A stretch of DNA of 64,000 nt from Acridotheres tristis. Lineage: Eukaryota; Chordata; Aves; Passeriformes; Sturnidae. A program made the position numbers and the translations under genes. Position 1 is the stretch's first letter. Each line of letters starts with the position of its first letter. The notes under the pieces were generated by a model. It was not told the DNA's origin, made no database searches, and saw only the letters and a program-made list of their open reading frames with translations. Below are positions 63,139 to 64,000 of this stretch, piece by piece. The stretch covers positions 25,117,080 to 25,181,079 of the forward strand of contig CM072886.1 of the NCBI GenBank assembly GCA_037013685.1, read 5' to 3'.

Positions 63139-64000
63139 TCATGATGCAGAATAAAATAAAAGTCATTCAAACTGCTAGCTAAGTCTATATTGAATTTCAT
63201 TCCTAGAAATGACACTGTTTGAAACAATTTAGACACTGGGTCAGGTGTCTGGAAATCCTCTCAGTTTTCTTGCCCTGTTGAGAACGAGATCAAGAGAGTT
63301 GTCATAGCCTTCTTATCCAGGTATTACCAAAATTTTAATAAAGTCATGCTAAAATGTCTTCTGGTGCCAGTGAATAACAGTATTCATAAATAATTAGACT
63401 CCCTGGGATATTTCAGTTAGACTGCATAAAATGCTTTGCAAACACTGGCAGAATTTATTTAAAAGAGGTGAAGTTACTGTAACTTTAACAGAATATGGTA
63501 TAGTCTGCTTCCTAATCTTGTCGAATGGCAATGCATTCAGAGGGTTAATAGCGAGTTATGTAATATAGCCATATAAAATATGAACATCGGTTCCACTGAT
63601 GACACCAATACAAGCTTTCTTAGCTTTTTCATACTGAAAATGCAAAATGACTATTAAAGTGTAATGGCACAGAACATCTTGTTTAAAAAAAGAAAAGGCC
63701 CTTTACAGTATTCTTGTTTATGGATGATATTTATTGCCTTTGTATTCTTATGGTGTGCTTCTAAGTCAATTGAAATGCAAGTGCTAATGAAACCTCTACC
63801 ATAACATATTCATTCTTCTTTACACCAAATGAGTCTACTACAAGATGTAAATGACTTACATATATCTGCTTCTCAGGTTTTTATTGTTTTAGGTTAATTT
63901 ATTCACTGTAATATTCTTAATGAAAGTAATGACTCTTCCAGTAGTTTGTATACTCATACATTGCAATTTTATTAAATCATGCTGTGAAAGTGGCTGCTTT
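63139..64000. other. AT-rich flank, nothing recognised
   Basis: Similarity to the retrovirus stops at or near 63138. To the right I see no gene or repeat. Confidence 0.55.

Overview
The window looks like a gene-poor, AT-rich stretch of a bird genome, most likely a songbird. The basis is the repeat content: several CR1 LINE copies, two of them with the (ATTCTGTG)n-type tail or its complement; an LTR beginning TGTCCTAGG and ending in the complement of TGTCCTGGTTTAGGGC, next to an ERV-L-like integrase; and very old amniote repeats (a MIR SINE and two tRNA-derived SINE fossils). I found no exon, no host protein-coding gene and no functional RNA gene that I can support. The species, and whether the region is intergenic or inside a huge intron, cannot be decided from the sequence alone.

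Layout from left to right: unique AT-rich DNA with GA/GT and AAT microsatellites (3.4 and 4.2 kb) and a small CR1 tail (4.65 kb); a CR1 3' end on the minus strand (7.5-8.1 kb); a long quiet stretch; a decayed solo LTR (16.0-16.5 kb); a T-tract (17.6 kb); a tRNA-SINE fossil (19.5 kb); a MIR directly abutting a 1.1 kb internal CR1 piece that carries the ORF1 esterase and the start of ORF2 (23.0-24.25 kb); a CTCF-like motif (28.26 kb); a CR1 3' end on the plus strand (34.4-34.8 kb) and an older CR1-like 3' end (35.8-36.2 kb); a ~196 bp AATAT array (37.7 kb); an unexplained 178-codon ORF (39.5-40.05 kb); a second tRNA-SINE fossil (41.1-41.2 kb); a perfect 153 bp TCCTC array (43.55 kb); a third clear CR1 3' end (47.6-48.0 kb); a long quiet stretch; an A/C-rich tract (58.8 kb); a broken LINE reverse-transcriptase relic (59.9-60.7 kb); and a truncated ERV-L-like provirus on the minus strand (61.6-63.1 kb) made of a 627 bp 3' LTR, a polypurine tract and a 232-codon integrase reading frame.

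Nothing here forms a gene system. The interest lies in the layers of mobile-element history: recognisable protein modules (SGNH esterase, reverse transcriptase, integrase) surviving as fossils, very old SINEs next to them, and two pentanucleotide arrays with unusual structural potential. I did not find a convincing new biological system.
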